DNA of 9,217 bases, from contig CAIZMD010000640.1 in assembly GCA_903933995.1 (NCBI GenBank), forward strand, positions 1 through 9,217, written 5' to 3'. Shown piece by piece: positions 6,823 to 9,217 of this stretch; the stretch's first letter is position 1; the number at the start of each line of letters is the position of its first letter. A model generated the notes under the pieces. That model was given only the letters and a program-made list of their open reading frames with translations. It was not told the origin of the DNA and did no database searches. The position numbers were made by a program, and so were the translations under genes. This DNA comes from an uncultured Bacteroidota bacterium (lineage in GTDB: Bacteria > Bacteroidota > Bacteroidia > Chitinophagales > Chitinophagaceae).

Positions 6823-8073
6823 ATGCCTTATTTGTTTACTTCCGAGAGTGTCTCTGAAGGCCATCCGGACAAAGTAGCGGATCAGATTTCTGATGCGTTG
6901 ATTGATAACTTTTTGGCTTTTGACAAAGAGTCAAAAGTTGCTTGTGAAACATTGGTAACTACTGGTCAAGTAATTTTGGCTGGAGAGGTGAAGTCCAAAG
7001 CATATTTGGATGTGCAAGAGATTGCAAGAGGTGTGATTCGCAAGATTGGTTATACCAAGAGCGAATACATGTTTGAAGCCAATAGCTGTGGTATTTTGTC
7101 TGCTATTCACGAGCAGAGTGCCGATATTAACCAAGGAGTTGATAAGAAGAAGAAAGAAGAACAAGGCGCCGGTGACCAAGGAATGATGTTTGGTTATGCC
7201 AGCAATGAAACCGATGACTATATGCCTTTGGCCTTGGATATTGCTCATAAAATCTTGATTGAACTAGCTGCATTACGCCGCGAAAACAAAGCCATCCAGT
7301 ACCTGCGTCCAGATGCAAAGAGCCAGGTGACTTTGGAATATGATGATAACAATAAACCTGTTAGGATTGACGCCATTGTGGTATCTACCCAACACGATGA
7401 TTTTGACAGCGAAGCTAAAATGTTGGCCAAGATCAAAGATGATATCATCAATATCTTGATTCCAAGGGTAAAGAAAAAATACAAGAAATACGCCAAGCTG
7501 TTTAATGCAGACATCAAATACCATATTAACCCAACGGGTAAGTTTGTGATTGGTGGTCCACACGGAGATACTGGATTAACTGGCCGTAAGATCATCGTTG
7601 ATACTTATGGTGGTAAAGGTGCACACGGTGGTGGCGCTTTCAGCGGTAAAGATCCTAGTAAGGTAGACCGTTCAGCAGCCTATGCTACAAGGCATATTGC
7701 CAAGAACCTGGTTGCTGCAGGATTGGCTGATGAAGTGTTGGTACAGGTTTCTTATGCCATCGGCGTAGCCAAACCAACCAGCATCAATGTAAACACTTAT
7801 GGTACAGCCAAAGTGAAAATGACCGATGGTCAAATTGGTAAGATTGTACAAGGCATTTTTGACATGCGTCCTTACTTTATTGAGCAGCGCTTGAAACTAC
7901 GTACACCTATGTACAGTGAAACTGCTGCTTATGGTCATATGGGTCGTAAGAATGAAGTGGTATACAAAACCTTCAAAGACCCTTCTGGCAAAGAGAAAGT
8001 GGTAAAAGTGGAGCTCTTTACTTGGGAGAAACTAGATTATGTGAAAAAAGTGAAACAGGCTTTTGGTCTGTAA
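6823..8073 (+). CDS. metK: S-adenosylmethionine synthetase
   Basis: MetK makes S-adenosylmethionine from methionine and ATP, the methyl donor for the cell. The 416-residue protein begins FTSESVSEGHPDK (5-17), with the ATP-binding His14 and metal-binding Asp16. It has the signature GAGDQGMMFGYA at 115-126, GGPHGDTGLTGRK at 244-256, and the glycine-rich second signature GGGAFSGKDPSKVDRS at 269-284. It is longer than E. coli MetK (384); part of the extra length falls in a Lys-rich segment near 195-230 and in the C-terminal region, which fits the longer form I recall for Bacteroidota. The enzyme is a cytoplasmic tetramer in characterised relatives. It has a putative promoter 27 bases upstream and a strong intrinsic terminator 17 bases downstream, so it is probably monocistronic, although readthrough from DUF4270 cannot be excluded. 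The upstream gap is too short for, and does not resemble, the common SAM riboswitch classes. Confidence 0.98.
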   Translation: MPYLFTSESVSEGHPDKVADQISDALIDNFLAFDKESKVACETLVTTGQVILAGEVKSKAYLDVQEIARGVIRKIGYTKSEYMFEANSCGILSAIHEQSADINQGVDKKKKEEQGAGDQGMMFGYASNETDDYMPLALDIAHKILIELAALRRENKAIQYLRPDAKSQVTLEYDDNNKPVRIDAIVVSTQHDDFDSEAKMLAKIKDDIINILIPRVKKKYKKYAKLFNADIKYHINPTGKFVIGGPHGDTGLTGRKIIVDTYGGKGAHGGGAFSGKDPSKVDRSAAYATRHIAKNLVAAGLADEVLVQVSYAIGVAKPTSINVNTYGTAKVKMTDGQIGKIVQGIFDMRPYFIEQRLKLRTPMYSETAAYGHMGRKNEVVYKTFKDPSGKEKVVKVELFTWEKLDYVKKVKQAFGL

Positions 8074-8089
8074 TCAACTATACCTATTG

Positions 8090-8119
8090 AAAACCCTCGC
8101 TCAAAGGCGGGGGTTTTTT
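8090..8119 (+). terminator. Intrinsic terminator downstream of metK
   Basis: The left arm AAAACCCTCGC (8090-8100), loop TCAAAG (8101-8106) and right arm GCGGGGGTTTT (8107-8117) form an 11-bp stem with one G-T wobble (8097/8110). A run of six T residues (8114-8119) begins within the right arm. It starts 17 bases after the metK stop codon and separates metK from the next transcription unit. Confidence 0.9.
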
Positions 8120-8144
8120 ATTTTCGTCTGGATAGGCTTATCAG

Positions 8145-8152
8145 TAACTTTG
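8145..8152 (+). promoter_or_regulatory. Putative -7 promoter box very close to a start codon
   Basis: TAACTTTG matches TAnnTTTG exactly and ends 8 bases before the ATG at 8160. It lies between the metK terminator and the membrane-protein gene, where a promoter is required. TTTTC at 8121-8125 is a poor -33 candidate at about the right distance. With transcription usually starting a few bases after this box, the mRNA would have almost no 5' leader. Confidence 0.5.
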
Positions 8153-8159
8153 TACAGTC

Positions 8160-8660
8160 ATGTTTAAACAACCCATCTATATAGCAGCTTTGTTCTGTAT
8201 TTTAATGATGACAGCAATGCGCTGGCAAGGGGCTGTATTAATAACACCTGATAGCCCAAGGGCGATAGTTGATTTGGAATTGGCCAATCAACCTCAGCGG
8301 GTACAAACCATTTTACATGGATGGAATATCAAGGACGTAAGATTAAATATTCAAATTGACTTTTTGTTTATTGTAGCTTATGTATTCTTTTTGGCATTAG
8401 CTGCGGAAGGGATGGCTTCAAAATGGGCCAATTCCAAGATGCAATTTTTGGGGTGGTTAATGGCCAGATTGGCTTTAATAGCAGGTGTTTTAGATATTGC
8501 TGAAAATTTGTTGATGCTCCAAACCATTGATCAACATTATAGCCCTTTATCACTGAGTCTTACTAGAAATATTGCCCTAATCAAGTTTAGCTTGGTTGGA
8601 ATAGTATTATTGTATTTGTTGATCTCTATCCCCAATTTGTTCAAAAAAAAGCTGTCATGA
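8160..8660 (+). CDS. Four-helix membrane protein of unknown function
   Basis: I do not recognise a named family. The 166-residue protein has four likely membrane segments: about 5-22, 66-86, 96-120 and 138-157. Between the first two is a loop of some 40 residues with TPDSPRAIVDLELA (29-42). The chain ends in a basic FKKKLS tail, suggesting a cytoplasmic C-terminus. Charged or polar residues lie inside or at the edge of hydrophobic segments: Asp67 at the start of helix 2, and Arg103, Asp112, Glu115 and Asn116 in helix 3 (LDIAEN). Such residues in a small membrane protein hint at a functional or packing site rather than a simple anchor. The first segment could also serve as an uncleaved signal anchor. 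The ATG at 8160 is the first in frame after the terminator and promoter-like box. The stop codon overlaps the start of the Nudix gene by 4 bases (ATGA), so the two are probably made together. Confidence 0.85.
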   Translation: MFKQPIYIAALFCILMMTAMRWQGAVLITPDSPRAIVDLELANQPQRVQTILHGWNIKDVRLNIQIDFLFIVAYVFFLALAAEGMASKWANSKMQFLGWLMARLALIAGVLDIAENLLMLQTIDQHYSPLSLSLTRNIALIKFSLVGIVLLYLLISIPNLFKKKLS

Positions 8661-9217
8661 ATCCAGAAGAGAATCCTTGGAAAACAATTGCTTCCAAGTC
8701 TATTTATGAAAATCCATGGATTCAGCTAACTGAATTTGATGTGATTAATCCCGGAGGTGGAACGGGTATTTATGGTAAGGTTCATTTTAAAAATAGAGCC
8801 GTTGGGGTCATGGTGTTAGATGAGCATCATAACACTTATTTGGTAGGTCAGTACCGCTACACTTTAGAAGCATATAGTTGGGAAATTCCAGAAGGGGGCG
8901 GCCCTGTTGGAACAGACCCCTTAGATAGTGCTAAAAGAGAATTATTAGAAGAAACGGGATTGGTGGCTAAGCAATGGGATCAATTATTAGAAATGCATTT
9001 GTCAAATTCTGTGAGTGACGAGCTGGCCATTCTGTATCTTGCAACCGATTTAACCCAATATCAGGCAGAACCAGAAGAAACCGAACAATTGCAAATTAAA
9101 AAACTGCCATTTGAAGAAGCCTATCAAATGGTGATGAATGGGGAAATTAAAGACAGTATGAGCGTTGCAGCCATACAAAAAACAAAATTATTGTTCCTAG
9201 AAGGGAAACTAAAATAA
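8657..9217 (+). CDS. Nudix hydrolase, ADP-ribose/ADP-sugar pyrophosphatase-like
   Basis: This is a 186-residue cytoplasmic enzyme that would hydrolyse a nucleoside diphosphate linked to another moiety. The Nudix box spans residues 80-102, with the catalytic, metal-binding part RELLEETGL (94-102) intact. At position 7 of the box, where the consensus has Glu, this protein has Thr86. The preceding SWEIPEGGG (74-82) and the upstream strand AVGVMVLDE (48-56), followed by LVGQYRY (62-68), resemble the ADP-ribose pyrophosphatase branch (NudF-like), which suggests ADP-ribose or an ADP-sugar as substrate; this is an inference from sequence type only. The ATG overlaps the TGA of the membrane-protein gene in an ATGA arrangement, the classic sign of translational coupling. 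The TAA ends exactly at the last base of the window, so the gene is complete but nothing downstream can be seen. Confidence 0.92.
   Translation: MNPEENPWKTIASKSIYENPWIQLTEFDVINPGGGTGIYGKVHFKNRAVGVMVLDEHHNTYLVGQYRYTLEAYSWEIPEGGGPVGTDPLDSAKRELLEETGLVAKQWDQLLEMHLSNSVSDELAILYLATDLTQYQAEPEETEQLQIKKLPFEEAYQMVMNGEIKDSMSVAAIQKTKLLFLEGKLK

Noticed and set aside
6931..7595. Several overlapping minus-strand open frames of up to 116 codons
   Set aside because: All are antisense to metK, whose own frame is unbroken and fully conserved; their translations resemble no protein I know.
1..9217. Mobile element, phage, CRISPR array, toxin-antitoxin or defence island
   Set aside because: No transposase, integrase, direct-repeat array, or nuclease/toxin-like gene was found; every sizeable frame belongs to metabolism or the envelope.

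Overview
The window looks like an ordinary chromosomal segment from a member of the Bacteroidota, possibly a Chitinophagaceae-like organism (the family level is a guess). The evidence is the AT-rich sequence, a DUF4270 lipoprotein (a family essentially restricted to this phylum), stand-alone RfaE2, the long form of MetK, and several matches to the phylum-specific promoter -7 element TAnnTTTG just upstream of genes. I see no mobile element, CRISPR array, tRNA, rRNA or sign of recent transfer. Genes are tightly packed and no stretch over 300 bases lacks a gene.

Left half, minus strand (reading from 4363 down to 1): panC (pantothenate synthetase), panD (aspartate decarboxylase), a multi-pass membrane protein of the LPG-synthase-TM/UPF0104 family, and rfaE2 (heptose-1-phosphate adenylyltransferase). 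These run as one closely spaced or overlapping unit. After a 67-base gap that contains a promoter-like element comes ppk1 (polyphosphate kinase), cut by the left window edge with 503 codons visible. The unit makes pantothenate for CoA and contributes to LPS heptose precursor synthesis, with polyphosphate metabolism alongside.

Middle, plus strand (4463-6773): diverging from panC is a short protein resembling only the N-terminal half of GT5 glycogen/starch synthases, followed 10 bases later by a DUF4270 lipoprotein. The GT5-like protein has lost the KxGGL substrate-binding loop and the whole C-terminal nucleotide-sugar domain, so it is probably not a glycogen synthase. With its DUF4270 partner it is the most interesting uncharacterised item in the window.

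Right half, plus strand (6823-9217): metK (S-adenosylmethionine synthetase), with a 7-bp inverted repeat overlapping its putative -7 box and a clear intrinsic terminator downstream. Then comes a two-gene, translationally coupled unit: a four-helix membrane protein of unknown function whose promoter lies so close to the ATG that its mRNA may be nearly leaderless, and a Nudix hydrolase ending exactly at the window edge.

The window is mainly core metabolism. The candidates for undescribed biology are the GT5-like/DUF4270 pair, the unknown membrane protein paired with the Nudix hydrolase, and the metK upstream repeat.
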